38,419 nucleotides of DNA from Actinomycetales bacterium (GTDB lineage Bacteria > Actinomycetota > Actinomycetes > Actinomycetales > Actinomycetaceae). Position numbers and translations under genes: made by a program. The stretch spans positions 1 to 38,419 of the forward strand of contig JADGOQ010000119.1 in the NCBI GenBank assembly GCA_017882885.1, in the 5' to 3' direction. The notes beneath the pieces were generated by a model. That model saw only the letters and a program-made list of their open reading frames with translations, ran no database searches and was not told where the DNA came from. Positions 1 through 9,258 of this stretch are shown here, piece by piece (the stretch's first letter is position 1; each line of letters starts with the position of its first letter).

Positions 1-726
1 AAGAAGGCCGCGATCGATGCCAAGCGCGGCAAGCTCTTCGCCCGCCTCATCAAGAACATCGAGGTGGCGGCCCGTACCGGTGGGGGTGACCCCTCCGGCA
101 ACCCCACCCTTTTTGACGCCATCCTGAAGGCCAAGAAGAACTCGGTCCCGGCTGACAATATCGACCGCGCGGTCAAGCGCGGGTCCGGCCAGGAGGCCGG
201 CGGAGCGGACTACCAGAACATCATGTACGAGGGCTACGGCCCTGGTGGCGTGGCCGTCCTCGTCGAGTGCCTGACCGACAACCGCAACCGGGCCGCCTCC
301 GACGTCCGAGTGGCCTTCACCCGCAACGGGGGCAGCATGGCCGACCCAGGGTCCGTCTCCTACCTGTTCTCCCGCCGCGGCGTCGTCGTGGTCTCCAAGA
401 CCCCGGGTCTCACGGAGGACGACGTGCTCATGGCCGTCCTGGACGCCGGTGCCGACGAGGTGGAGGACATCGGTGACTCGTTCGAGATCATGTCCGAGGC
501 CACGGACGTCGTCGCCGTCCGCACCGCCCTGCAGGAGGCAGGCCTCGACTACGACTCCGCCGAGGTGCAGTTCGTCCCTGCCACCGAGGTGGAGGTGGAC
601 ATCGACGGCGCCCGGAAGATCATGAAGCTGATCGACGCCCTCGACGACTCCGACGACGTCCAGAACGTGTACGCCAACTTCGACGCCTCCGACGAGGTCA
701 TGGCCGCGCTCGACGACGAGGACTGA
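1..726 (+). CDS. yebC: YebC/PmpR-family DNA-binding regulator, 5' end cut off
   Basis: The reading frame is open from base 1, so the gene begins upstream of the window; 241 residues are present and only about 10 of the usual 250 seem missing. The visible N-terminus ([18 protein letters not shown]) is the conserved helical start of YebC/TACO1 proteins, followed by the typical GGxDPxxNPxL and [10 protein letters not shown] stretches. The family binds DNA as a transcriptional regulator, and members have also been linked to translation of difficult (proline-rich) stretches. The acidic C-terminus is normal for the family. Its TGA overlaps the ruvC ATG by one base (TGATG), so the two are translationally coupled; yebC next to ruvCAB is a common bacterial arrangement. 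Confidence 0.95.
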   Translation, partial: KKAAIDAKRGKLFARLIKNIEVAARTGGGDPSGNPTLFDAILKAKKNSVPADNIDRAVKRGSGQEAGGADYQNIMYEGYGPGGVAVLVECLTDNRNRAASDVRVAFTRNGGSMADPGSVSYLFSRRGVVVVSKTPGLTEDDVLMAVLDAGADEVEDIGDSFEIMSEATDVVAVRTALQEAGLDYDSAEVQFVPATEVEVDIDGARKIMKLIDALDDSDDVQNVYANFDASDEVMAALDDED

Positions 727-1304
727 TGCGCATCCTCGGCGTCGATCCGGGGCTAACCCGATGCGGTGTCGGTGTCATTGAGGCGGGGCGCCCGCCGCGG
801 CTGGTGGCCGTCGGCGTGATCCGCACGGAGGCCTCCCAGTCCGCGGACCTGCGCCTCATGACCATCTCCCTCGGCATCGAGGAGTGGCTGGACACCCACC
901 ACCCCGACGCCGTCGCCATCGAGCGCGCGTTCGCCCAGCACAACGTGCCCACCGTCATGGGGGTGGCGCAGGTCGCGGGGCTGGCCATGGTGGCGGCCGC
1001 GCGCCGCGGTATCCCCGTTGGCCTCCACACGCCGTCGGAGGTGAAGGCGGCCGTGACGGGCTACGGCAACGCCCCCAAGGCGCAGGTGCAGCACATGGTC
1101 GCCCGCATCCTCGGGCTCGCCGAGGCGCCGAAGCCGGCCGACGCGGCCGACGCGCTGGCACTGGCGATCTGCCACTCGTGGCGCCAGGGCAGCCCGACGG
1201 CGCCCGGGTACACCGACCAGACCGACGCGCAGCGGGCGTGGGCCGACGCCGAGCGGGCGGCGCGCCGACCCGCAAATGCGTCCCGCGGCGACTATCTGCG
1301 CTAA
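726..1304 (+). CDS. ruvC: Holliday junction endodeoxyribonuclease RuvC
   Basis: RuvC resolves Holliday junctions by symmetric nicking, acting with the RuvAB branch-migration motor. The 192-residue product starts [14 protein letters not shown] and shows the four acidic catalytic residues at the expected places: D7, E66 (in VAIERAF), D139 and D142 (in [10 protein letters not shown]). The length is normal. The ATG is chosen because it overlaps the yebC stop and puts D7 in its canonical position. The C-terminal 40 residues are poorly conserved and Arg/Ala-rich, as is usual. The gene ends 33 bases before ruvA; that gap holds a probable SOS box, so ruvC may be expressed with yebC while ruvAB gets its own damage-inducible promoter. 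Confidence 0.97.
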   Translation: MRILGVDPGLTRCGVGVIEAGRPPRLVAVGVIRTEASQSADLRLMTISLGIEEWLDTHHPDAVAIERAFAQHNVPTVMGVAQVAGLAMVAAARRGIPVGLHTPSEVKAAVTGYGNAPKAQVQHMVARILGLAEAPKPADAADALALAICHSWRQGSPTAPGYTDQTDAQRAWADAERAARRPANASRGDYLR

Positions 1305-1309
1305 TCTCT

Positions 1310-1325
1310 TCGTACACCTGTTCTA
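1310..1325 (+). promoter_or_regulatory. Probable LexA (SOS) box before ruvA
   Basis: The 16 bases TCGTACACCTGTTCTA match the actinobacterial/Gram-positive LexA palindrome TCGAAC-N4-GTTCGA at 10 of 12 defined positions. Directly upstream, TAATCT at 1302-1307 (overlapping the ruvC stop codon) fits a -10 element, which would place the transcription start inside the box, an ideal site for repression. ruv genes are known LexA targets in actinobacteria. The box is inferred from sequence only. Confidence 0.62.
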
Positions 1326-1337
1326 AGGGAGGCGCCC

Positions 1338-1922
1338 GTGATCGCATCGCTGAGCGGCATCGTCGCGTCGGTCGGCATCGATCACGTGGTCCTCGAGGCC
1401 GGGGGCGTGGGGTTCGCCTGCCTGGCGACCCCGGCAACGTTGTCCCGTCTCCGCTCGGGCGAGCACGCCCGCCTGGCCACCACGCTCGTGGTGCGCGAGG
1501 ACTCGCTCACCCTCTTCGGGTTCCAGGACGACGACGAACGTGAGACCTTCCTTCGCGTCCAGACCGTGACCGGGATCGGACCGCGCCTCGCGATGTCGAT
1601 CCTCGCGGTGCTCTCCCCGGACGAACTCCGCCGCGCGATCGCCGGCGAGGACCTCGTCGCGCTCCAGCGCGTCCCGGGGATCGGCAGGAGGGTGGCGCAG
1701 CGACTGGTCCTGGAGCTGGCCGGCAAGCTCGGCAGCGTCCACGGGGAGGTGCCGGTGGTGGCCGAGGCCACGGTCGACGAGGACATCGTGGCGGCGCTCG
1801 TCTCACTCGGTTGGCCTGCGCGGGATGCCACCGCGGCCGTCGTCGCGGTGAGTGCGGGTGCGGACTCGCGCGCCGAGGTGTTGCGCGCCGCGCTCCAGCA
1901 CCTGGCGGCCGGCCATGGATGA
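1338..1922 (+). CDS. ruvA: Holliday junction branch-migration protein RuvA
   Basis: RuvA binds four-way junctions as a tetramer and loads the RuvB motor. The GTG at 1338 is chosen because AAGGGAGG (1325-1332) lies 5 bases upstream. The 194-residue protein has the N-terminal OB fold ([11 protein letters not shown]...), two helix-hairpin-helix motifs with GIGPRLA and [14 protein letters not shown] (about residues 74-122), and a C-terminal domain III (about 145-194) that contacts RuvB. The length is normal. The gene ends inside the ruvB start region with an 8-base overlap. Its leader carries a candidate SOS box, so DNA-damage induction together with ruvB is likely. Confidence 0.96.
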   Translation: MIASLSGIVASVGIDHVVLEAGGVGFACLATPATLSRLRSGEHARLATTLVVREDSLTLFGFQDDDERETFLRVQTVTGIGPRLAMSILAVLSPDELRRAIAGEDLVALQRVPGIGRRVAQRLVLELAGKLGSVHGEVPVVAEATVDEDIVAALVSLGWPARDATAAVVAVSAGADSRAEVLRAALQHLAAGHG

Positions 1923-2934
1923 GGAGCGTGTGATCGACCCCGAGGTCCACGAAGCGGAGCGTGCGGCCGAGTCCGCGCTGCGGCCGAAGTTCCTCTCCGA
2001 GTTCGTCGGACAGCCGAAATTGCGCAGCCAGCTCTCGCTCGTGCTCGACGCGGCACGCCAGCGCAGCATGGCCCCCGACCACGTCCTGCTCTCGGGGCCG
2101 CCCGGCCTCGGCAAGACGACCCTCGCGATGATCATCGCCGCCGAGACCACCGGTTCGCTACGCCTCACGTCGGGGCCGGCCATCCAGCATGCCGGTGACA
2201 TCGCGGCCATCATGTCCTCCCTGCAGGAGGGGGACGTGCTCTTCATCGATGAGATTCATCGGCTCGCGCGGGCCGCCGAGGAAATGCTCTACCTCGCGAT
2301 GGAGGACTTCCGCGTGGACGTCGTCGTCGGCAAGGGACCCGGCGCGACGTCGATCCCGCTCACGCTGCCGCGCTTCACCGTGGTCGGGGCGACGACGCGG
2401 GTGGGGCTACTCCCGGCGCCACTGCGGGACCGATTCGGGCTGACGGGCCACCTGGAGTTCTACACCGACTCCGAGCTGGAGCAGGTCCTGACGCGGTCCG
2501 CCCTCCTTCTCGGTGCCCCGCTGCACACGGACGCCGGAACCGAGCTCGCATCCCGTTCGCGGGGCACTCCACGCATCGCGAACCGCCTGCTGCGCCGGGT
2601 CCAGGACTGGGCCGAGGTCCGCGGGAACGGTCAGCTGGACATGGCGGCCGCCCGGGGCACCCTCGACCTGTTCGAGGTGGACGCCCGCGGGCTGGACCGG
2701 CTGGACCAGGCCGTGCTCGTCTCGCTCTGCCGGCGGTTCAACGGGGGACCGGTGGGACTCGGGACCCTCGCGGCGTCGGTGAGCGAGGAGCCCGAGACGG
2801 TCGAGACGGTGGTGGAGCCGTTCCTGGTGCGTGAGGGGCTCATGAGCCGCACGCCACGGGGGCGGATCGCGACGGCGAGCGGATTCGCACACGTGGGCAT
2901 GGAGACGCCCGCGGGCGGACTGCTCTTCACCTGA
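1915..2934 (+). CDS. ruvB: Holliday junction branch-migration ATPase RuvB
   Basis: RuvB is the AAA+ hexameric motor that pulls DNA through the RuvA-junction complex. The ATG at 1915 gives 339 residues, a normal length; the frame is open further upstream within ruvA but the family begins here ([11 protein letters not shown], then [12 protein letters not shown]). Walker A is GPPGLGKT at residues 61-68, Walker B/DEIH at 109-115, and the arginine-finger region is [13 protein letters not shown]. The C-terminal winged helix ends TPRGRIAT...GGLLFT. The start overlaps the ruvA stop by 8 bases, so the two proteins are coupled in synthesis. Confidence 0.97.
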   Translation: MDEERVIDPEVHEAERAAESALRPKFLSEFVGQPKLRSQLSLVLDAARQRSMAPDHVLLSGPPGLGKTTLAMIIAAETTGSLRLTSGPAIQHAGDIAAIMSSLQEGDVLFIDEIHRLARAAEEMLYLAMEDFRVDVVVGKGPGATSIPLTLPRFTVVGATTRVGLLPAPLRDRFGLTGHLEFYTDSELEQVLTRSALLLGAPLHTDAGTELASRSRGTPRIANRLLRRVQDWAEVRGNGQLDMAAARGTLDLFEVDARGLDRLDQAVLVSLCRRFNGGPVGLGTLAASVSEEPETVETVVEPFLVREGLMSRTPRGRIATASGFAHVGMETPAGGLLFT

Positions 2935-2974
2935 CACGTCGGCCCCGTGATTAGGGCGCCTCTGGGCGATCACC

Positions 2975-2980
2975 TAGAAT
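2975..2980 (+). promoter_or_regulatory. Candidate -10 element for yajC-secD-secF
   Basis: TAGAAT sits in the 80-base gap after ruvB. A start about 7 bases downstream would give a leader of about 28 bases that keeps the GAGGAG ribosome-binding site of yajC. TTAGGG 18 bases upstream is a weak -35. This is motif evidence only. Confidence 0.4.
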
Positions 2981-3014
2981 GTCCGTGGACCAGAACCTGT
3001 GTGAGGAGATTCCC

Positions 3015-3389
3015 GTGGATCCGTTTCTTTTGATGCTTGTCGTCATGCTGTTGCTGTTCCTTGTGATGAACTACTACGGGAAGCGCAAGACCGCGCAGGT
3101 GGCGAACGAGCGCCTCAAGGCGATCCAGGTCGGAAACACCGTCCGGACGCACTCGGGCTTCTTCGGCACGATCGTCGACATCGACGGCGAGACGGTCACC
3201 CTCGAGAGCCCTTCCGGCGCCGAGACGACGTGGCACAAGAACGCGATCTTCGGCGCACAGGCGCTGCCGCTCGCCGTGGTCGACGCGGACGACGCCGTCG
3301 AGACCATCCCGGGTGCCAGCGCACCGGAAGCCGCGCCGGCCGCGGACCCCGGACTCGACGAGAACCGGCCCGGGCGCCGGGACCTGTGA
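3015..3389 (+). CDS. yajC: Preprotein translocase subunit YajC
   Basis: YajC is a small single-span membrane protein that associates with SecDF and SecYEG. The GTG at 3015 is preferred: GAGGAG (3003-3008) is 6 bases upstream and translation then starts MDPFLLMLVVMLLLFLVMNY, immediately giving the membrane helix (residues 3-19). An ATG at 2979 in the same frame would add 12 hydrophilic residues and overlap the candidate -10. After the helix come RKTAQVANE and the conserved KVGNTVRTHSGxxGxIV-type core. The 124 residues end in a variable acidic/Pro-Ala tail. The gene precedes secD by 41 bases, its standard neighbour. Confidence 0.92.
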   Translation: MDPFLLMLVVMLLLFLVMNYYGKRKTAQVANERLKAIQVGNTVRTHSGFFGTIVDIDGETVTLESPSGAETTWHKNAIFGAQALPLAVVDADDAVETIPGASAPEAAPAADPGLDENRPGRRDL

Positions 3390-3430
3390 CGGTCCCGCCA
3401 CCGCCAGACAACGAATAGAGAAGCAGACCG

Positions 3431-5293
3431 TTGCCCTCCAAACGAACACGACCGTCGCGCCCGCTGGTGGGGCTCGGTCTGGCCATCGTCCTGCTCGTCG
3501 GGATCCTGTTCATTGGCGTCCGGTTCTCGGACGCCTCGCTCACCCCGAAGCTGGCCCTCGACCTCGAGGGCGGCACCCAACTGATCCTCACACCCCGAAC
3601 CTCGGACGGTTCGGAGGTCACGGAGGAGGACATCAACCAGGCCATCAAGATCATTCGGCAGCGCGTGGACGCCTCCGGCGTCGCCGAGGCTGAGATCACC
3701 CGGCAGGGCCAGCAGAACATCGTCGTCGCCCTCCCGGGCCAGCCCGACCAGGCAACACTCGACCTGGTGCGGCAGTCCGCCCAGTTGCGTTTCCGGTCCG
3801 TAATCTTCATCGGTGCACCCACCCCGATCGATCCCGCCGCGCTGACCGCGCTCGGGGACCAGACGGGTGCCACCGACGGCGGGGACACGGTCACCGACCC
3901 CTCCGCGGAGCCGACCGTCCCCCCGACGGTGGAGGAGATCGCGGCCGCCGCGTTCACGGCTGCCGATACCGACGGCGACGGCGTCCTCTCCGACACGCCG
4001 ACCTCGGAGCCCACTGACAACTCCTCGACCCTCTGGTTCACCGAGCAGCTGGCGTTCGACTACTACGTGCTGGACTGCACCGACCCGGCCAACCTCTCGG
4101 GGGGCGACGCGAGCTCCCCGGCGGAGGCTGTGATCGCCTGTGCCCAGAACGGCAGCGCGAAGTACGTCCTCGGCCCGGCCGACGTCGAGGGAACGCAGAT
4201 CACGAAGGCTGCCTCGGGGCTGGAGACCACGACCACGGGCGCCACAACCAACAACTGGATCGTGACGATGAGCTTCGACGCCGAGGGCAAGCAGGCCTTC
4301 GCGACCGCCACCACCCGGCTCATGTCGCTGTCGTCCCCGCAGGACCAGTTCGCGATCGTCCTGGACGGCCTGGTCGTCTCGGCCCCCTCGGTGAGCAACC
4401 CGATCGCCAACGGCGAGGCCATGATCTCCGGCACGTTCACCAGGGAGTCGGCGGCCACGCTCGCCAACCAGCTCAACTTCGGTTCCCTGCCCCTCGACTT
4501 CGAGGTGCAGAGCGAGGAGCAGATCTCGGCCACCCTCGGTCTCGAGCAGCTGCAGCGCGGGATCCTCGCCGGCCTGATCGGACTCGTGCTCGTGCTGATC
4601 TACATGCTGCTGCAGTACCACGCCCTCGCGGCCGTGGCGGCGGCGAGCCTCGGCGTCGCGGCCTTCATCACCTACCTCATGATCACCCTGCTCGGCTGGA
4701 CAACGGGTTACCGGCTCTCCCTCGCGGGCGTCGCCGGCCTGATCGTCGCGATCGGCATCACGGCGGACTCCTTCATCGTCTACTTCGAGCGCATCCGCGA
4801 CGAGGTCCGCGAGGGCCGGGGCCTCAGTGACGCCGTCGAGTACGGTTGGGCGCGGGCCAAGCGCACGATCTTTGCCTCCGACGGGGTCAACTTCCTGGCG
4901 GCCTTCGTGCTCTACTTCCTCGCCGTCGGCGGGGTGCGCGGCTTCGCCTTCACCCTCGGCCTCACCACCGTGGTCGACCTGCTCGTGGTCATGGCCTTCA
5001 CCCACCCCGTGATGCGGCTCCTCACGCGCACTCGTTACTTCGGTGAGGGCGGTCGCTGGTCCGGGCTCGACCCCGAACACCTCGGCGCGACCCGGGCGAC
5101 CTACCGTGGCCGGGGCTCCTTCGCCCGGCCCGCGCCGGCGGCGAAGGTTCCGGCCACGGCGGAGCCCACCGAGGCTGGGGAGGTGCCGCTGTCGGGCCGC
5201 ACCGGAATGACGATCGCGGAACGGCGGGCGGCTGAGGCGGCGCGGGTGAAGGAAGGGGCACGCGTGGCGGCAGGCAAGGAGGATCAGGACTGA
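3431..5293 (+). CDS. secD: Protein translocase subunit SecD
   Basis: SecD works with SecF as a proton-driven pulling device on the outer face of the membrane during Sec export. The 620-residue product has a membrane helix at about 11-31, the conserved DLEGGTQL motif at 44-51, a large extracytoplasmic P1 domain, and five C-terminal helices with the RND-like GITADSFIVYFERIRDE stretch. The start is TTG at 3431, placing MPSKRTRPSR before helix 1; GAGAAG about 9 bases upstream is a modest ribosome-binding site. Actinobacterial SecD often carries a variable insertion in P1; here residues 137-200 form an Asp/Thr/Pro-rich segment with a calcium-loop-like DTDGDGVLSD at 179-188. The last 90 residues are a cytoplasmic, Ala/Arg-rich tail. 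The stop overlaps the secF ATG by one base. Confidence 0.96.
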   Translation: MPSKRTRPSRPLVGLGLAIVLLVGILFIGVRFSDASLTPKLALDLEGGTQLILTPRTSDGSEVTEEDINQAIKIIRQRVDASGVAEAEITRQGQQNIVVALPGQPDQATLDLVRQSAQLRFRSVIFIGAPTPIDPAALTALGDQTGATDGGDTVTDPSAEPTVPPTVEEIAAAAFTAADTDGDGVLSDTPTSEPTDNSSTLWFTEQLAFDYYVLDCTDPANLSGGDASSPAEAVIACAQNGSAKYVLGPADVEGTQITKAASGLETTTTGATTNNWIVTMSFDAEGKQAFATATTRLMSLSSPQDQFAIVLDGLVVSAPSVSNPIANGEAMISGTFTRESAATLANQLNFGSLPLDFEVQSEEQISATLGLEQLQRGILAGLIGLVLVLIYMLLQYHALAAVAAASLGVAAFITYLMITLLGWTTGYRLSLAGVAGLIVAIGITADSFIVYFERIRDEVREGRGLSDAVEYGWARAKRTIFASDGVNFLAAFVLYFLAVGGVRGFAFTLGLTTVVDLLVVMAFTHPVMRLLTRTRYFGEGGRWSGLDPEHLGATRATYRGRGSFARPAPAAKVPATAEPTEAGEVPLSGRTGMTIAERRAAEAARVKEGARVAAGKEDQD

Positions 5294-6390
5294 TGGCCAG
5301 TTTCGCCCAGTTCGGCAACGAGCTGTACACGGGTGCGCGCTCCTACAACATCGTCGGGCGGCGCAAGCTCTGGTTCACGATCGCGATCACCGGAATGCTG
5401 CTCTCGTTCCTGGTGCTCGGCACCAAGGGCATCAACCCCGGGATCGAGTTCCGGGGGGGGTCCGAATTCACGCTTACCAACGTCACCTCGAACTCCGGTG
5501 ATCCTGCCCGCGCCGTGCTGGCCGAGGCGGGAGTCACGGAGGCCGCGCGCATCACCACGGTGGGCACCGATTCGCTGCGAATCCAGACCGAGGAACTCAC
5601 CGCGGACCAGATAGCCACGGTCCGCCAGGGCCTCGCCGACGCCTACGACCTCGATCTCACCGGGGTGACTTCGACATTCATCGGACCCACGTGGGGTGCG
5701 GACGTCACCAGCAAGGCCATCCAGGGACTGGTCATCTTCCTCATCCTGGTGTCCGTGGTCATGGCAGCCTACTTCCGCACATGGAAGATGTCGGCCTCTG
5801 CCGTACTCGCGCTGGTCCACGACCTGGTCATCACGGTCGGGTTGTACGCGCTCGTCGGCTTCGAAATGACCCCGGCATCCGTGATCGGGTTCCTCACCAT
5901 CCTGGGGTACTCGCTCTACGACACGGTGGTGGTCTTCGACAAGGTCAGGGAGAACACCGCCCGGCTGCTCGACCAGGATCGCGTGACCTACGAGGAGGCC
6001 GCAAACCTCGCCCTCAACCAGACGCTGGTGCGCTCGATCAACACGTCAATCGTCGGTATCCTGCCCGTGGCCTCGATCCTCTTCGTCGGGACACTGTTGT
6101 TGGGGGCCGGTACGCTGCGGGACATCGCGCTCGCCCTGTTCATCGGGATGATCATCTCCACCATCTCGTCGATCTTCATCGCGACGCCGCTCCTCGTGTG
6201 GCTGCGAAACCGCGAGGACAAGGTTGGCAACCACACGGCCCGGGTGCTGCGGGCACGCGCCCAGCGCATGGAACGTGGCGAAGCCACGGGAGACGCCATG
6301 GCCGCGACCGTCCTCGGGACTACCGTGATCCCTGGGGGTCACCTTGGCCAGACCGCCCAGCCCAAGCGCAAGAAGCGGGAGCAGCGATGA
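5293..6390 (+). CDS. secF: Protein translocase subunit SecF
   Basis: SecF is the partner of SecD in the SecDF export motor. The 365-residue protein has a first membrane helix at about 26-43, the signature GIEFRGGSEF soon after it, a short P4 extracytoplasmic domain, and five further helices including TILGYSLYDTVVVFDKVREN, the conserved proton-path segment. The ATG overlaps the secD stop (TGATG). The C-terminal cytoplasmic tail is basic (PKRKKREQR). The stop overlaps the apt start by 3 bases, so apt is read in the same transcript even though it is metabolically unrelated. Confidence 0.96.
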   Translation: MASFAQFGNELYTGARSYNIVGRRKLWFTIAITGMLLSFLVLGTKGINPGIEFRGGSEFTLTNVTSNSGDPARAVLAEAGVTEAARITTVGTDSLRIQTEELTADQIATVRQGLADAYDLDLTGVTSTFIGPTWGADVTSKAIQGLVIFLILVSVVMAAYFRTWKMSASAVLALVHDLVITVGLYALVGFEMTPASVIGFLTILGYSLYDTVVVFDKVRENTARLLDQDRVTYEEAANLALNQTLVRSINTSIVGILPVASILFVGTLLLGAGTLRDIALALFIGMIISTISSIFIATPLLVWLRNREDKVGNHTARVLRARAQRMERGEATGDAMAATVLGTTVIPGGHLGQTAQPKRKKREQR

Positions 6391-6923
6391 CACACCCACT
6401 CACGGAGCTCGCGGACCTCGTCCAGGCCAACATCCGCGAGATCCCGGACTACCCGAGCCCGGGCGTCCTGTTCCGGGACATCACACCGCTGCTCGCGAAT
6501 GGGCCCGCTTTCGGTGCGCTCATCGACGCGCTGGCGGAGCACTACGCGGGCCAGGTCGATGCCGTCGCCGGCCTCGAGTCGCGCGGGTTCATCCTGGCCG
6601 CACCGCTGGCGCTGCACCTCGGGGTCGGGATGATCACCGTCCGAAAGGCGGGGAAACTCCCCGGCCCCGTCATCGGGATCGACTACGCGCTGGAGTACGG
6701 CACGGCGCGGATGGAGCTCCGGCCCGACACGATCACCCCCGGGCAGCGCGTGCTCGTCATCGACGACGTCCTCGCCACGGGCGGGACGGCGCGCGCGTCC
6801 GTGCAACTCGTGGAACAGGCGGGCGGTGTCGTGATCGGCCTGGCGATGCTGATGGAACTCACCGATCTGGGCGGGCGCTCGCGCCTCGAGGGCTACAACG
6901 TCGAATCGGTGCTCTTCTACTGA
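6387..6923 (+). CDS. apt: Adenine phosphoribosyltransferase
   Basis: The enzyme salvages adenine: adenine + PRPP gives AMP + diphosphate, in the cytoplasm. The 178-residue product has the N-terminal IREIPDYPSPGVLFRDITPL, which is diagnostic for Apt, the substrate loop ESRGFILAAPLA, and the PRPP-binding motif VLVIDDVLATGGTA at about residues 130-143. The ATG at 6387 overlaps the secF stop (ATGA), and the family start matches. apt between secF and rel is a conserved actinobacterial and Firmicute arrangement that links purine salvage with the stringent-response gene. Confidence 0.96.
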   Translation: MTHPLTELADLVQANIREIPDYPSPGVLFRDITPLLANGPAFGALIDALAEHYAGQVDAVAGLESRGFILAAPLALHLGVGMITVRKAGKLPGPVIGIDYALEYGTARMELRPDTITPGQRVLVIDDVLATGGTARASVQLVEQAGGVVIGLAMLMELTDLGGRSRLEGYNVESVLFY

Positions 6924-6939
6924 ACCAGAACCCCGGACG

Positions 6940-6945
6940 TAGGAT
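6940..6945 (+). promoter_or_regulatory. Leaderless promoter (-10) for rel
   Basis: TAGGAT is followed by exactly 6 bases and the rel ATG at 6952, the spacing expected when transcription begins at the start codon. No convincing ribosome-binding site precedes rel. It lies in the 28-base gap after apt, so rel may be transcribed both by read-through and from here. Confidence 0.55.
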
Positions 6946-6951
6946 GATCCA

Positions 6952-9258
6952 ATGGCAGAGGATCAGGTCCGGTTGGACGTGGACGCTCCTGCACCGAGCA
7001 TGCTCTCGCGGCTCGTGCGGTTCGGTTCGCGGAGCCACCAGGTGCCGCTGCCGATAGAACCGCTGGTTTCCGCCCTGTGGTCCAGCCACCCCCGGGCCGA
7101 CATCGCGGTGCTGCTGAAGGCCTACGATGTGGCCGAGAAGGCGCACAGCGGGCAGACACGGCGGAGCGGCGACCCGTACATCACGCACCCGGTCGCCGTG
7201 GCCACGATCCTCGCCGAACTGGGAATGATGCCCGCCACCCTCGCCGCCGCCCTCCTTCACGACACGGTCGAGGACACCGGCTACCCCCTTGCCACGCTGC
7301 GTGCCGAGTTCGGGGACGAGATCGCGAACCTCGTCGACGGCGTCACCAAGCTGGACAAGGTCACGTACGGCGACGCGGCGCAGGCCGAGACCGTCCGCAA
7401 GATGATCGTGGCCATGTCACGCGACATCCGGGTGCTCGTCATCAAGCTCGCCGACCGCCTGCACAACGCCCGCACCTGGAGGTATGTCTCCCTCGAGTCC
7501 GCCGCGCGCAAGGCCCGCGAGACACTCGAGATCTACGCGCCTCTCGCCCACCGCCTCGGCATGAACACGATCAAGTGGGAGCTGGAGGACATCTCCTTCC
7601 AGACGCTGTACCCCAAGGTCTACGACGAGATCGTCCACCTGGTGGCCGAGCGGGCGCCGGCCCGCGAGACCTACCTCGCCGCCGTCCGCTCCCAGATCGA
7701 GAAGGATCTCGCCGACGCCGGCATCAAGTGCACCGTCACGGGCCGCCCCAAGCACTACTACTCGATCTACCAGAAGATGATCATGCGGGGCCGCGACTTC
7801 GACGACATCTACGACCTGGTGGGCGTGCGGGTGTTGGTGGATTCGGTTCGGGACTGCTACGGCTCGCTCGGCATCATGCACGCCCGCTGGAAGCCGCTGC
7901 CGGGGCGGTTCAAGGACTACATCGCGATGCCGAAGTTCAACATGTACCAGTCCCTGCACACCACGGTGCTGGGGCCGGGCGGACGGCCCGTGGAGATCCA
8001 GATCCGGACTCACGAGCAGCACCGCCGGGCCGAGTACGGCGTCGCCGCGCACTGGAAGTACAAGGAGAACCCGAACAAGTCGCAGCAGGCCGACCCCGGG
8101 GACGTCAAGGAGATGACGTGGCTCCGGCAGTTGGTGGACTGGCAGAACGAGACGGCGGACCCGGCCGAGTTCCTCGACTCCCTGCGCTACGAGATGGCCG
8201 GCACCCAGGTGTACGTCTTCACCCCGAAGGGCGACGTCATGGCACTCGCCGGCGGAGCCACTCCGGTGGACTTCGCCTATGCCGTGCATACGGAGGTGGG
8301 CCACCGGACGGTGGGGGCACGGGTCAACGGGAAACTCGTCCCGCTCGACTCCAAGCTCGAGAACGGGGACACCGTCGAGGTGTTCACCTCCAAGGCCGAG
8401 AGTGCGGGACCGTCGCGCGACTGGCTCTCCTTCGTCAGTTCCCCGCGCGCCCGCAACAAGATCAAGGCCTGGTTCACCAAGGAACGCCGCGAGGAGGCCA
8501 TCGAGGCCGGCAAGTCCCAGCTCGCGCGGGCGATGCGCAAGCAGAACCTCCCGCTCCAGCGCCTCATGAACCACGAATCGCTCACCGCCCTCGCGAACGA
8601 AATGCGGCTGGCCGATGTCGCCGCGCTCTACGCCGAGATCGGGGAGAACCATGTCTCGGCGAGCACGGTGGTCTCGCGACTGGTGCGCATGGTCGGGGGG
8701 GACGCCGGCGCCGAGGAGGATCTCGCCGAGGCCACCATCCCGGGCACCCGCGTGGTGCGGAACCGCACGACCGACCCGGGGATCGTGGTGGAGGGCATGA
8801 ACTCCTCCGACGTGTGGGTCAAGGTGGCGCGGTGTTGCACGCCAGTGCCGGGGGACCCGATCATTGGCTTCATCACGCGGGGTTCCGGCATCTCCGTCCA
8901 CCGGCAGGACTGCGGCAACGTGGAGCAGTTGCTGAACGAGCCCGAGCGGATCATCTCGGTCTCCTGGAACAGGGAGGGCTCCGGGGTCTTCCTCGTGCAG
9001 ATGCAAGTGGAGGCCCTGGACCGCACCGGTCTGCTCTCCGAGGTCACGCGGGTGCTCTCGGACAACCACGTCAACATCCTCTCCGCGAGCTCCTCGACCT
9101 CACGGGACCGGCTGGCGACCCTTCGGTTCACTTTCGAGATGGCGGACACGGACCACCTCGGCCACCTCATGTCCGCGGTGCGACGCATCGACGGCGTCTT
9201 CGACGCCTACCGTCTCACCGGGAACCGGAAGAGGTCGGGCGCAGCACCAGCGAACTGA
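6952..9258 (+). CDS. rel: Bifunctional (p)ppGpp synthetase/hydrolase (RSH family)
   Basis: Makes and degrades the stringent-response alarmones (p)ppGpp from GTP/GDP and ATP. The 768-residue protein shows, in order, the HD hydrolase domain with intact HDTVED (H103, D104, E107, D108), the synthetase domain with [13 protein letters not shown] and RFKD at 319-322 (the RxKD charge pattern of bifunctional enzymes, where hydrolase-poor RelA has ExDD) and YQSLHTTV, a TGS domain (about 415-475, [19 protein letters not shown]), a zinc-finger/Cys region with RCCTPVPGD, and a C-terminal ACT domain (about 680-755). The length is typical of single actinobacterial Rel enzymes. The ATG is supported by the leaderless promoter. 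Its last 44 bases overlap a convergent gene. Confidence 0.96.
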   Translation: MAEDQVRLDVDAPAPSMLSRLVRFGSRSHQVPLPIEPLVSALWSSHPRADIAVLLKAYDVAEKAHSGQTRRSGDPYITHPVAVATILAELGMMPATLAAALLHDTVEDTGYPLATLRAEFGDEIANLVDGVTKLDKVTYGDAAQAETVRKMIVAMSRDIRVLVIKLADRLHNARTWRYVSLESAARKARETLEIYAPLAHRLGMNTIKWELEDISFQTLYPKVYDEIVHLVAERAPARETYLAAVRSQIEKDLADAGIKCTVTGRPKHYYSIYQKMIMRGRDFDDIYDLVGVRVLVDSVRDCYGSLGIMHARWKPLPGRFKDYIAMPKFNMYQSLHTTVLGPGGRPVEIQIRTHEQHRRAEYGVAAHWKYKENPNKSQQADPGDVKEMTWLRQLVDWQNETADPAEFLDSLRYEMAGTQVYVFTPKGDVMALAGGATPVDFAYAVHTEVGHRTVGARVNGKLVPLDSKLENGDTVEVFTSKAESAGPSRDWLSFVSSPRARNKIKAWFTKERREEAIEAGKSQLARAMRKQNLPLQRLMNHESLTALANEMRLADVAALYAEIGENHVSASTVVSRLVRMVGGDAGAEEDLAEATIPGTRVVRNRTTDPGIVVEGMNSSDVWVKVARCCTPVPGDPIIGFITRGSGISVHRQDCGNVEQLLNEPERIISVSWNREGSGVFLVQMQVEALDRTGLLSEVTRVLSDNHVNILSASSSTSRDRLATLRFTFEMADTDHLGHLMSAVRRIDGVFDAYRLTGNRKRSGAAPAN

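Noticed and set aside
2979-3014. An earlier start of yajC at ATG 2979 or GTG 2985
   Set aside because: These overlap or abut the -10-like TAGAAT and add a hydrophilic lead before the membrane helix, while GTG 3015 has GAGGAG at good spacing.
3074-5080. A 668-codon open frame on the minus strand across secD
   Set aside because: It is antisense to a clear SecD. Long minus-strand frames are expected when third codon positions are nearly all G or C. The translation is Gly/Arg/Asp-rich with no domain.
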